Position numbers and translations under genes: made by a program | The notes under the pieces: generated by a model | Database searches by the model: none | The model's input: the letters and a program-made list of their open reading frames with translations, nothing else | Told to the model about the DNA's origin: nothing | In this document: piece after piece, positions 1 through 6,742 of the stretch | Layout of the letters: each line of letters opens with the position of its first letter | Position numbering within the stretch: the stretch's first letter is position 1 | From: JBQTHP01 sp052389755 | GTDB taxonomy: Bacteria; Pseudomonadota; Gammaproteobacteria; Steroidobacterales; Steroidobacteraceae | Direction: 5' to 3' | DNA: 18,097 nt | Assembly (NCBI GenBank): GCA_052389755.1 | Contig: JBQTHP010000252.1 | Span: 1-18,097, forward strand

Positions 1-27
1 GCGCGGGGCTTAATGCCGGCGGCGGGG

Positions 28-112
28 GGGCGGCCCGGGTGGTGTGTGGGGTTTTCCACCGCGTTATTACGGTGTCGCGAATCAAACCCCCATCCCCAAA
101 CCGGGGCCGCCC
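28..112. repeat. GC-rich imperfect inverted repeat downstream of gor
   Basis: Bases 28-40 pair with 100-112 at 12 of 13 positions. The loop of about 59 bases itself holds a G-rich and C-rich stretch. Between this structure and the gor stop there is a short tandem heptamer, two CTGACGG units on the minus strand at 131-144. No T-run follows, so it is not a textbook rho-independent terminator, but it could end or stabilise the gor transcript. The rest of 1-147 holds no gene that I can support. Confidence 0.3.
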
Positions 113-147
113 GTTTCTGATTCCTCCCCGACCGTCAGCCGTCAGAG

Positions 148-1497
148 CTAGCGCATCGTGACGAGCTCTTCGGCACTCGTGGGGTGGATCGCGACCGTGT
201 CGTCGAAGTCGCGTTTGGTCGCGCCCATGCGCACGGCGACCGCGAAGCCCTGCAGCATCTCGTCCGCCCCTTCCCCGACGATGTGGCAGCCGACCACGCG
301 CTGGTCGGCGCCCACCGTCACGAGCTTCATTTCGGCGCGAGGCCGGCGCTCCGTGAGCACGTGATACAGGGGCACGAACCCCGACCTGAATGTCCGCACG
401 GCATCGCCGTACCTCGCGCGCGCCTCGCCTTCGGACAGGCCCACGGTGCCGATCGGCGGGTGAGCGAAGATGACCGTGGGCACGTTTTCGTAGTCGAGCT
501 TGCGATCGGCTTCGCCGCCGAAGAGCCGATCGGACAGACGACGGCCCGCCGCGATGGCCACGGGCGTAAGTTGCCGACGCCCCGAGACATCCCCGATCGC
601 GTGAACGTGCGGCACGTTGGTCGTCTGAAACGCGTTCGTCTCGACGAAGCCGTATGGATCGAGCGCCGCGCCGGCGGCATCGAGTCCCAGACCTTCGACC
701 ACCGCCTCTCGCCCGATGGCCCAGATCACGCAGTCGAGCGGGCCGAGCCGCCGGCCGTCGCGAAGCTCGAGCTCGCATACGTTCTCGCCGTCCATGCGGG
801 CGGCGGCCGGCCACGTATTCGTCACGACCTCGACGCCGTCCTCGCGCAGTATCGCGAGCGTCGTCTCGCCGAGCATCGAGTCGAAGGACCTGAGCACGCG
901 CTCGCCTCGCAGCACGAGAGTGACCCGCGTGCCGAGCGCCGCGAAGATGCCGGCGAGCTCGACGGCGACGTACCCGCTGCCCACGATCGCGACGCGCTCC
1001 GGGCGGCTCTCGAGCGCGAAGAAACCGTCGGACGTGATACCCAGCTCGACGCCGGGGATCGCGGGCACGAGCGGCCTGCCACCCGTCGCGATCACGATCT
1101 GCGCGCCCCGGACGCGCCGGCCCGCGAGCTCGATCTCGTCCGGCCCGGTGAAGCGTGCACGCGCGCGAACGAGCTCCACGCCGTGACGCGAAAGCTTCGT
1201 CTCGTAGACGGCGTTCAGCTTCGCGATGTACTCGTCGCGGCTGCGCTTGAGCAGCGCCCAGTCGTGGCCTCGCACGTCGATCGTGAACCCGTAGCCGGCG
1301 CCGTCCTGCAGTGCGTGCGCGATCTCGGCGGCGTTCCACATCATCTTCTTCGGCACGCACCCCACGTTCACGCACGTGCCGCCCAGGCGGTGCGATTCCG
1401 CGAGGAGCACACGGGCGCCGTGCTCCGCCGCGCGCTGCGCGCAGGCCACGCCGCCACTGCCGCCGCCGATGACGATGAGATCGAAGCCGGTATTCAT
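148..1497 (-). CDS. gor: glutathione-disulfide reductase
   Basis: A flavoprotein of 449 residues that reduces oxidised glutathione with NADPH in the cytoplasm and so maintains the thiol pool. The N-terminal FAD-binding glycine motif (GGGSGG) is at residues 11-16. The redox-active disulfide motif GGTCVNVGCVPKK has cysteines 42 and 47. A second dinucleotide-binding motif, GSGYVAVELAG, lies near residue 175 and is followed by arginine-rich LRGERVLRSFD, typical of NADPH rather than NADH use. The C-terminal HPTSAEE carries the catalytic His-Glu pair of the dimer partner. Length matches the family (about 450). The ATG at 1495-1497 puts the FAD motif at the usual distance from the N-terminus. The gene is divergent from prlC with a 97-bp shared upstream region. 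The motif set favours Gor over lipoamide dehydrogenase, mercuric reductase or trypanothione reductase. Confidence 0.95.
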   Translation of the reverse strand: MNTGFDLIVIGGGSGGVACAQRAAEHGARVLLAESHRLGGTCVNVGCVPKKMMWNAAEIAHALQDGAGYGFTIDVRGHDWALLKRSRDEYIAKLNAVYETKLSRHGVELVRARARFTGPDEIELAGRRVRGAQIVIATGGRPLVPAIPGVELGITSDGFFALESRPERVAIVGSGYVAVELAGIFAALGTRVTLVLRGERVLRSFDSMLGETTLAILREDGVEVVTNTWPAAARMDGENVCELELRDGRRLGPLDCVIWAIGREAVVEGLGLDAAGAALDPYGFVETNAFQTTNVPHVHAIGDVSGRRQLTPVAIAAGRRLSDRLFGGEADRKLDYENVPTVIFAHPPIGTVGLSEGEARARYGDAVRTFRSGFVPLYHVLTERRPRAEMKLVTVGADQRVVGCHIVGEGADEMLQGFAVAVRMGATKRDFDDTVAIHPTSAEELVTMR

Positions 1498-1544
1498 GGG
1501 GAGCTTCCGTCCGCGATGTTACACGGCCGCTTCATTCGGCCCGC

Positions 1545-1553
1545 TGCTAGAAT
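1545..1553 (+). promoter_or_regulatory. possible extended -10 element for prlC
   Basis: TGCTAGAAT combines the TGN extension with a five-of-six match to TATAAT, 41 bases before the prlC ATG. No good -35 hexamer lies 16-18 bases upstream, as is common for extended -10 promoters. This is a reading by eye only. Confidence 0.3.
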
Positions 1554-1594
1554 CACGGCCTTCCAGGGGACTTCCGCCCCGTGAGATCGCTTCG

Positions 1595-3613
1595 ATGCAG
1601 AACCCCCTTCTCGGCAACGAATCCTTGCCGCCCTTCGCGCGCATTCGTCCCGAGCATGTCGAGCCCGCGGTGCGGGAGCTGCTCAGCGAGAATCGGGCAC
1701 GCATAGATCGACTCGCCGCGCTCGCGAACCCTACGTTCGCGACCGTGGTCGAGCCACTCGAGGATCTGCAGCATCGCCTGACCCGTACCTGGTCGCCCGT
1801 CAGCCATCTCAATGCGGTGCTGAACTCCGGCGCGCTGCGGTCGAGCTACAACGCGTGTCTGCCGCTGCTGTCGGGCTATCAGACCGACCTCGCGCAGAGT
1901 GAGCCGCTGTACGCAGCGTATTGCGCGATCGCGACGCGCGAGGCCGACGCGCTCGAGCCGGTGCAGCGTCGGGTGATCGATCATGCCCTGCGAGACTTCC
2001 GCCTCGCCGGCGTAGGTCTCGACAGCGCGCGCAAGGAACGCTTCAAGGCGGTGATGCTCGAGCTCACCCAGCTGCAGGCGAAGTTCGAAGAAAACGTGCT
2101 CGACGCGACGAACGGCTGGACGCTTCATCTCACCGACCCTTCGGAATTGAAGGGGCTGAACGAAGTCATCGTCGAGCAGGCGCGGCGTCGTGCGCATGAT
2201 CGGCGCATGGAGGGGTGGGTTGTCACGCTCGATCAGCCGACGTACGTCGCGGTCGTCACCGATGCGGAATCGGAATCGCTGCGTCGCGCTTTCTACGAAG
2301 CCTGGGTGACGCGTGCGTCCGACCAGGGCCCGAACGCCGGGCGCTGGGACAACAGCGCCGTGATGGAGCAGATCCTCATGCTGCGGCACGAAGCCGCGCG
2401 GCTGCTCGACTTCGGCAACTACGCCGAGTACGCGCTCGCCACACGCATGGCGCGCAGCATCGATGAGGTGCTCGAGTTCCTGAATGAGCTCGCGCGCGCG
2501 GCTCGGCCGGCCGCGCAACGGGAATTCGCCGAGCTCGAGGAGTTCGCGGGACGCAGGCTCTCCGGCTGGGACGTCGGCTTCTACGCCGAACGGCTGCAGC
2601 GCTCGCGCTTTTCCGTGTCGCAGGAGGAGCTGCGTCCCTACTTTCCGCTGCCGCGGGTGCTCGACGGCCTCTTCGGCGTCGCGGAGCGACTGTTCCCGGT
2701 GCGGATTCGCGAGCAGGCGGGTGCGCCGGTGTGGCACGAGGACGTTCGGTACTACGTGATCGAAGAGGCAGGCGGGGCCGCGATCGGCAGCTTCTACCTC
2801 GACCCATACGCGCGCCCGAACAAGCGCAGCGGCGCGTGGATGGACGAATGCATCGGGCGCAAGCGCCTCACAGGAAGCACCGCGTCGCCGGTTGCGTATC
2901 TCGTCTGCAACTTTCTGCCGCCGAGCGAAGGCAGGCCGGCGCTGCTCACGCACGACGACGTCGTCACGATGTTCCACGAGTTCGGGCACGGCCTGCATCA
3001 CCTCCTCACGCGCGTCAGCTATCCGAGCCTCGCGGGCATCAACGGTGTAGCGTGGGACGCGGTCGAGCTGCCGAGCCAGTTCTTCGAGAACTACGCGTGG
3101 CACTCCGAGGTGTTGCAGCGGATGTCGGCGCACGTGGATACCGGCGCGCCTCTGCCATCGGACAAGCAGGCGCAGCTCATCGCCACTCGCAGCTTCCATG
3201 CCGGCCTGCAGATGATGCGGCAGCTCGAGTACGCACTGTTCGATTTTCGCCTGCACGCCGGCTACGACCCGCAACGCGGCAGCCGTTTGCACGAGGTGCT
3301 CGATGCCGTGCGACGCGAAGTCGCGGTCGTGCCGTTCCCCGAGTGGAATCGTTTCGCGCACAGTTTCGGGCACGTGTTTGCCGGCGGATATGCCGCCGGC
3401 TACTACAGCTACAAGTGGGCCGAAGTGCTCGCGGCCGACGCCTTCGCGGCGTTTGAAGAACGCGGGGTGTTCGACGCGGCGACGGCCCGACGGTTTCTCG
3501 ACGCGATCCTCGCACGGGGAGGCAGCCGCGACCCGATGGACGCCTTCATCGAGTTTCGCGGCCGCGCGCCGGAAATCGGGCCGCTGCTGCGCCAGCACGG
3601 CATCGTCGCGTGA
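1595..3613 (+). CDS. prlC: M3 family zinc oligopeptidase (oligopeptidase A)
   Basis: A cytoplasmic thimet-type metallopeptidase of 672 residues that degrades short peptides, including cleaved signal peptides in E. coli. The zinc motif HEFGH is at residues 461-465 and the third ligand is in AVELPSQFFEN (Glu491), as expected for family M3. The long helical N-terminal region (LPPFARIRPEHVEPAVRELL) is typical of OpdA/PrlC, and the length fits the usual ~680. The frame stays open upstream to 1376, but that would run over the 5' end of the opposing gor gene and add a low-complexity Arg/Pro tail, so I chose the ATG at 1595. Its TGA overlaps the GTG of the next gene by 4 bases, suggesting translational coupling. 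An alternative name within M3 would be peptidyl-dipeptidase Dcp, but OpdA fits better. Confidence 0.93.
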   Translation: MQNPLLGNESLPPFARIRPEHVEPAVRELLSENRARIDRLAALANPTFATVVEPLEDLQHRLTRTWSPVSHLNAVLNSGALRSSYNACLPLLSGYQTDLAQSEPLYAAYCAIATREADALEPVQRRVIDHALRDFRLAGVGLDSARKERFKAVMLELTQLQAKFEENVLDATNGWTLHLTDPSELKGLNEVIVEQARRRAHDRRMEGWVVTLDQPTYVAVVTDAESESLRRAFYEAWVTRASDQGPNAGRWDNSAVMEQILMLRHEAARLLDFGNYAEYALATRMARSIDEVLEFLNELARAARPAAQREFAELEEFAGRRLSGWDVGFYAERLQRSRFSVSQEELRPYFPLPRVLDGLFGVAERLFPVRIREQAGAPVWHEDVRYYVIEEAGGAAIGSFYLDPYARPNKRSGAWMDECIGRKRLTGSTASPVAYLVCNFLPPSEGRPALLTHDDVVTMFHEFGHGLHHLLTRVSYPSLAGINGVAWDAVELPSQFFENYAWHSEVLQRMSAHVDTGAPLPSDKQAQLIATRSFHAGLQMMRQLEYALFDFRLHAGYDPQRGSRLHEVLDAVRREVAVVPFPEWNRFAHSFGHVFAGGYAAGYYSYKWAEVLAADAFAAFEERGVFDAATARRFLDAILARGGSRDPMDAFIEFRGRAPEIGPLLRQHGIVA

Positions 3614-4194
3614 GGGCGCTGCTCGCCGGTGCGCTGCTCGCCGGTGCGCTGCTCGCAGCCGCGCCGTTTCTCGCCGCGGAGCCGCTCTACGTGATCGAGC
3701 AGCTCGTCGTGGGTGTGAGCAGCACCCCGGACGAGGCGGGGGAGCGCATCGCAACCGTCAGGAGCGGCGACCGCGTCGAAGTGCTCGAGCGACTCGATGA
3801 CCAGGCACGCGTGCGGCTCGGCAACGGAACCGAAGGGTGGGTGAAGATTGCCTATCTGTCCGCCGAGGTACCGCTGCGGCGACAGCTCGCCGAGCGTGCG
3901 CGCGATCTCGAGAGCGTGCGGACGGAGTTGAGCCGCGCCGAACGCGAGCTCGCGGACGCGCGCGCCGACGCTGCGCGTGCTCGTTCCCCCGTCACCGTCC
4001 CCGACCCTGCGGCTGCCGTGTTCGTGGCAGCCGAGAGGCCACTCCTTCCAGCCCGTACAGCGTCGGGGGTCAGGCCGACGTGGGCATGGGTCGTCGTGGC
4101 TTGCGCGCTCGCGCTCGCCGCGGGTTTCGCTATCGGCTGGCGAGTTCTCGACCGGCGCATCCGTCGCAAGTACGGCGGGCTGCGCATCTACTGA
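3610..4194 (+). CDS. SH3-domain protein with C-terminal membrane anchor (YgiM/TIGR04211 type)
   Basis: A 194-residue envelope protein. Residues 1-23 form a signal peptide rich in Ala/Leu. A bacterial SH3 domain covers about 26-86 (YVIEQLVVGVSSTPDEAGERI...GWVKIAYLS). A predicted coiled coil spans about 86-125, a Pro/Ala linker follows, and one transmembrane helix at about 157-178 ends in a basic tail with KYGGLRIY. This order matches the gammaproteobacterial family of E. coli YgiM. The exact role is unknown; peptidoglycan or envelope-protein binding is inferred from the SH3 fold. The GTG start at 3610 overlaps the prlC stop. The signal peptide is built from three copies of a 15-bp unit coding ALLAG, ALLAG, ALLAA. 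The protein should be anchored in the inner membrane with the SH3 domain in the periplasm. Confidence 0.85.
   Translation: MRALLAGALLAGALLAAAPFLAAEPLYVIEQLVVGVSSTPDEAGERIATVRSGDRVEVLERLDDQARVRLGNGTEGWVKIAYLSAEVPLRRQLAERARDLESVRTELSRAERELADARADAARARSPVTVPDPAAAVFVAAERPLLPARTASGVRPTWAWVVVACALALAAGFAIGWRVLDRRIRRKYGGLRIY
3616..3660 (+). repeat. three tandem 15-bp units in the signal-peptide coding region
   Basis: GCGCTGCTCGCCGGT occurs twice in succession (3616-3630 and 3631-3645). A third, diverged copy (GCGCTGCTCGCAGCC) occupies 3646-3660. The units are in frame and encode the hydrophobic core of the signal peptide. Confidence 0.85.
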
Positions 4195-4209
4195 CAGGTT
4201 CCTCGCGCC

Positions 4210-4977
4210 GTGCAGATCGCAACATGGAACGTGAACTCGCTGCGCGTGCGGCTGCCGCAGGTGCTCGAGTGGCTCGCGCGGACGCCCGTCGACGTGCTCG
4301 CGATGCAGGAAACGAAGTGCATCGACGGGGATTTCCCGAGGCAGGAGCTCGAAGCGCTCGGCTACAACCTCATCTTCAGCGGTCAGCGCACGTATAACGG
4401 CGTAGCGGTCGTCTCGCGCTGGCCGTTCAGCGACGTGCTGAACGACATCCCTGGATTCGAGGATCACGCACGCCGGGTCCTCGCCGTGACCTCGGGCTCC
4501 GTTCGCGTCGTCAATCTGTACGTCCCGAACGGTCAGCGCGTCGGGTCGGAAAAGTACGAGTACAAGCTTCGATGGCTCGCGGCTGCCCGGCACTGGCTTG
4601 CGGCCGAGCTCCGGCAGCACGAGCGACTGGTCGTGCTCGGCGACTTCAATATCGCCCCCGAGGATCGGGACGTGCACGATCCGGCGGCGTGGCTCGGCTC
4701 CGTGCACGTGAGTGAGCCGGAGCGCGCCGCGCTCCGGGCGCTGCTCGAGGCCGGCCTCACCGACGTGTTCCGTCGGTTCGAACAGCCTGAACGCAGCTAT
4801 AGCTGGTGGGACTACCGGATGCTTGCGTTCCGGCGCAACCACGGCCTGCGCATCGACCTGATCCTGGCAAGCCGCGAGCTCACGGCCCTGTGCCGGGAGG
4901 CCCGAATCGACAAGGAGCCCCGGCGCGCCGAACGGCCTTCCGACCACGCTCCGGTGCTGGCTACCTTCGAGATCTGA
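4210..4977 (+). CDS. xthA: exodeoxyribonuclease III
   Basis: A 255-residue Mg-dependent AP endonuclease and 3'-5' exonuclease of the EEP superfamily, used in base-excision repair. The family motifs appear in order: WNVNSLRVRLPQ (Asn7), MQETKC (Glu34), NLYVPNGQRVGSEKY (catalytic Tyr region), LGDFNIAPEDRDVHDP (Asp and Asn of the active site), SWWDYRMLAFRRNHGLRIDLIL, and the closing SDHAPV with the catalytic histidine. The length is close to the usual 255-268. The GTG at 4210 is chosen because MQIATWN is exactly the expected N-terminus; no ATG lies upstream in a sensible place. It begins 15 bases after the SH3 gene, so it is probably co-transcribed with prlC and the SH3 gene. Confidence 0.95.
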   Translation: MQIATWNVNSLRVRLPQVLEWLARTPVDVLAMQETKCIDGDFPRQELEALGYNLIFSGQRTYNGVAVVSRWPFSDVLNDIPGFEDHARRVLAVTSGSVRVVNLYVPNGQRVGSEKYEYKLRWLAAARHWLAAELRQHERLVVLGDFNIAPEDRDVHDPAAWLGSVHVSEPERAALRALLEAGLTDVFRRFEQPERSYSWWDYRMLAFRRNHGLRIDLILASRELTALCREARIDKEPRRAERPSDHAPVLATFEI

Positions 4978-5026
4978 AGCATGAAAGTGTGCGCCGCGTC
5001 GCTGTTCCCGGGCTCGGGAGGCGGCA

Positions 5027-5032
5027 TAGACT
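5027..5032 (+). promoter_or_regulatory. possible -10 element upstream of the HD-domain gene
   Basis: TAGACT lies about 58 bases before the ATG in the 113-bp gap after xthA. The same hexamer occurs upstream of purT. No convincing -35 box is visible. The gap otherwise holds only a short open frame from 4981, which I rejected as a gene. Confidence 0.2.
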
Positions 5033-5090
5033 GCCTGACCCTAGGAGTCCCGAGGGCCGCCAAGAGCCCCGCCACTGAAGCGACCAGATC

Positions 5091-6119
5091 ATGCAGAGCG
5101 CACGGCGCAGCGATTTCGACGTCACCGACACCGTCCAGGTGAGCTCCGCGGCCGCGGTCCGCGCGGCGATCGAGGTGCTGTTCGCCCCGACGTGGCCTGA
5201 ACGCTCGCTGGTACCCCTCGATCACGCTTTCGAGTACTTCGAGCGGCTGTTCGACGGGCGCGTGCCGGGGTACTTCGGGGTCGATACGCTCTATCACGAT
5301 CGCCAGCACACGCTCGATATCACTCTCGCACTGGCCCGGTTGATCGTCGGCTATGAGCGCCAGGCGGAACCCGCCATGCGACTGGGCGGCGACCGCGCGG
5401 TGGTGGGGCTCATCACCGGCCTCTTCCACGACGTGGGGTATCTGCGCCGCGCGGAGGACACGGAGTTTCGCAACGGCGCCGAATTCACGCGCATACATGT
5501 TTCGCGGGGTGCGCGCTTCATCGCCGACTACCTGCCGCAGGTCGGCCTCGAAGGCTGGGTGCCGGTCGCGACGCAGATCGTCCACTACACCGGCTATGAA
5601 ATTCCCTTCGGCCGCATCGACGTGAGCGACCCGCGCGACGCGAAGCTCGGTCATCTCCTCGGCACCGCCGACATGATCGCGCAGATGGCCGATCGCTGTT
5701 ATCTCGAGAAGCTCCGCGACCGCCTCTATCCCGAGTTCGTGCTCGGCGGCGTCGCGCTGCCGCTCGCATCGAACGGCGGCCAGCAGGTCAAGTACGCATC
5801 GGGGCTCGACCTGCTGCGCCAGACACCGGAGTTCGTAGCCGAAGTGCGTTCGAAGCGGCTCGACAGCGACTTCGGCGGCGCATATCGCCATCTCGAAGTC
5901 CTGTTCGGCGGCGAGAACCCGTACATCGAGGCAATCGATCAGAACGTCGACTACCTGCGGCAGATTCTGCGAAGCGAAAACTGGCGGCTCCTGCGCCGTA
6001 ATCCGCCGCTCTTCTCGGCCTATCCCGATACGCTCACGAACATGCGCGCGCTCGTGCTCGGGCATATCAAGAAGGCGTGGAAGAGCGGCTCAGACGCCCA
6101 AGACGACCAAGACGTCTAA
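5091..6119 (+). CDS. HD-domain protein, putative metal-dependent phosphohydrolase
   Basis: A 342-residue soluble protein without a signal peptide or membrane segment. It has an HD/PDEase-like metal site: YHDRQHTLDIT (His69, His73, Asp76), the doublet in GLFHDVGY (His113-Asp114), a histidine in VHYTGYE (His165) and a closing aspartate in LGTADMIAQMADR (Asp194). The region from about 43 to 205 is therefore the catalytic domain. The C-terminal 130 residues are helical and unassigned. Substrates of such proteins include nucleotides and cyclic nucleotides; I cannot choose among them. The last codons (DAQDDQDV) are translated from a 9-bp tandem repeat that continues past the stop, so the C-terminal tail is probably of no functional importance. 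The ATG at 5091 is the first good start after xthA, 113 bases upstream. Confidence 0.75.
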   Translation: MQSARRSDFDVTDTVQVSSAAAVRAAIEVLFAPTWPERSLVPLDHAFEYFERLFDGRVPGYFGVDTLYHDRQHTLDITLALARLIVGYERQAEPAMRLGGDRAVVGLITGLFHDVGYLRRAEDTEFRNGAEFTRIHVSRGARFIADYLPQVGLEGWVPVATQIVHYTGYEIPFGRIDVSDPRDAKLGHLLGTADMIAQMADRCYLEKLRDRLYPEFVLGGVALPLASNGGQQVKYASGLDLLRQTPEFVAEVRSKRLDSDFGGAYRHLEVLFGGENPYIEAIDQNVDYLRQILRSENWRLLRRNPPLFSAYPDTLTNMRALVLGHIKKAWKSGSDAQDDQDV

Positions 6120-6153
6120 GACGACCCAGACGTCCAAGACGGCAAAGAACGCT
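6091..6153 (+). repeat. 9-bp imperfect tandem repeat spanning the HD gene stop codon
   Basis: Six clear units and one decayed unit of the form MAGACGNCY follow in strict 9-bp phase from 6091 (CAGACGCCC, AAGACGACC, AAGACGTCT, AAGACGACC, CAGACGTCC, AAGACGGCA). The first three are translated as the end of the HD protein. The TAA stop (6117-6119) straddles the junction of the third and fourth units. Confidence 0.85.
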
Positions 6154-6205
6154 TCGCTCGACGCTTCTGGCATCTTCGCCGTCTGAGTCGTCTGAGCCGT
6201 CTTAG
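6116..6205. terminator. long imperfect inverted repeat between converging genes (candidate bidirectional terminator)
   Basis: The arm at 6116-6148 pairs imperfectly with 6173-6205, which carries the same 9-bp unit in the opposite orientation (about three units). The central loop is about 24 bases. Before the insertion sequence arrived this would have been the intergenic structure between the HD gene and the converging M15 carboxypeptidase gene. There is no T-run, so calling it a terminator rests on position and fold only. Confidence 0.45.
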
Positions 6206-6206
6206 T

Positions 6207-6228
6207 TACTTTCCGGCGCAAAAATGAC
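6207..6228 (+). repeat. left terminal inverted repeat of the insertion sequence
   Basis: This is a perfect reverse complement of 8269-8290 over 22 bases. The left end abuts the inverted 9-bp repeat array. Confidence 0.93.
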
Positions 6229-6344
6229 GCGTCTCTCCCGGGGATTTCACGGGTAGCGCTGGGCATGTCGTGCAAGATCGTACCTGACAAGCGCGCGGGC
6301 AGCGTAGCAGCTGCGGCCGGCGTGAGTTCCTGATCCTGAGGCGC

Positions 6345-6373
6345 TTGACGAGAGACTGTCGGCTTGCTACCTT
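6345..6373 (+). promoter_or_regulatory. candidate promoter of the insertion-sequence operon
   Basis: A -35-like TTGACG (five of six matches) at 6345-6350 is separated by 17 bases from TACCTT at 6368-6373, preceded by TGC as in extended -10 promoters. It ends ten bases before the ATG of the first ORF, so the leader would be very short. Confidence 0.45.
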
Positions 6374-6382
6374 AAGACATAT

Positions 6383-6742
6383 ATGAGTAGTAAGGAAAAA
6401 CTCCTCCACGAACTCAAACAGGCCGCACAGTCGATGGTGCAGGGATCACTGTCGGAGTCGAGTCGCCAGTGTGGCGATCCCTCCTGCGCATGCGCGCACG
6501 ATCCGGCGAGCCGTCACGGCCCGCACCTGTATTTCAGATACAACGCTGAGGGCAAGGTGCACTCGGTATATGTGCCGGCCGAGCAGAGCGCAGCGATCCA
6601 GGGCGCGCAGAGCGCCTGGCGGCGTTTCCAGGAGGTTGGTACCGAGCTCTCGGCGGACAACCGCAAGCGGCTGTTGCGCACGCTCGAGCGCGAGAAGCAG
6701 CTGACCCGCGCGAAGCGGGCGCGCTCGGGCCGGAAGCGCTGA
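6383..6742 (+). CDS. small DUF6788-type protein encoded by the insertion sequence
   Basis: A 119-residue basic protein lying inside the inverted repeats. It carries a compact Cys/His cluster, CGDPSCACAHDP (Cys30, Cys35, Cys37, His39), followed by RHGPHLYFRYNAEGKVHSVYVP, which is the hallmark of the DUF6788 family found next to ISNCY-like transposases. The cluster suggests a zinc-stabilised nucleic-acid-binding fold; this is inference. The C-terminal half is helical and ends in a strongly basic tail (TRAKRARSGRKR). Its TGA is followed directly by the GTG of the transposase, so the two are co-translated. It may act as a DNA-binding partner or regulator of transposition; no catalytic residues are visible. 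Confidence 0.8.
   Translation: MSSKEKLLHELKQAAQSMVQGSLSESSRQCGDPSCACAHDPASRHGPHLYFRYNAEGKVHSVYVPAEQSAAIQGAQSAWRRFQEVGTELSADNRKRLLRTLEREKQLTRAKRARSGRKR

Noticed and set aside
1..120. Open plus-strand frame from the window start to a TGA at 118-120
   Set aside because: The translation looks random (Gly/Arg/Pro from G and C tracts) and overlaps the inverted repeat; not supported as the end of a gene.
184..1584. Plus-strand open frame of 466 codons opposite gor
   Set aside because: The minus strand has all catalytic motifs of glutathione reductase; the plus-strand product is a His/Arg/Glu-rich shadow.
1553..3754. Minus-strand open frame of over 700 codons opposite prlC
   Set aside because: It is the antisense shadow of a well-supported peptidase gene; the translation is rich in Arg, His and Glu with no recognisable motif.
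3409..4947. Minus-strand open frame of 512 codons opposite the SH3 and xthA genes
   Set aside because: It crosses three well-supported plus-strand genes and shows no motif.
4981..5142. Short plus-strand open frame starting ATG AAA just after xthA
   Set aside because: About 53 codons, overlapping the HD gene start in another frame, without an RBS or recognisable motif.
6091..6205. Regularly spaced short repeats considered as a CRISPR array
   Set aside because: The period is 9 bp with no spacers, and the units are degenerate and inverted about a centre.
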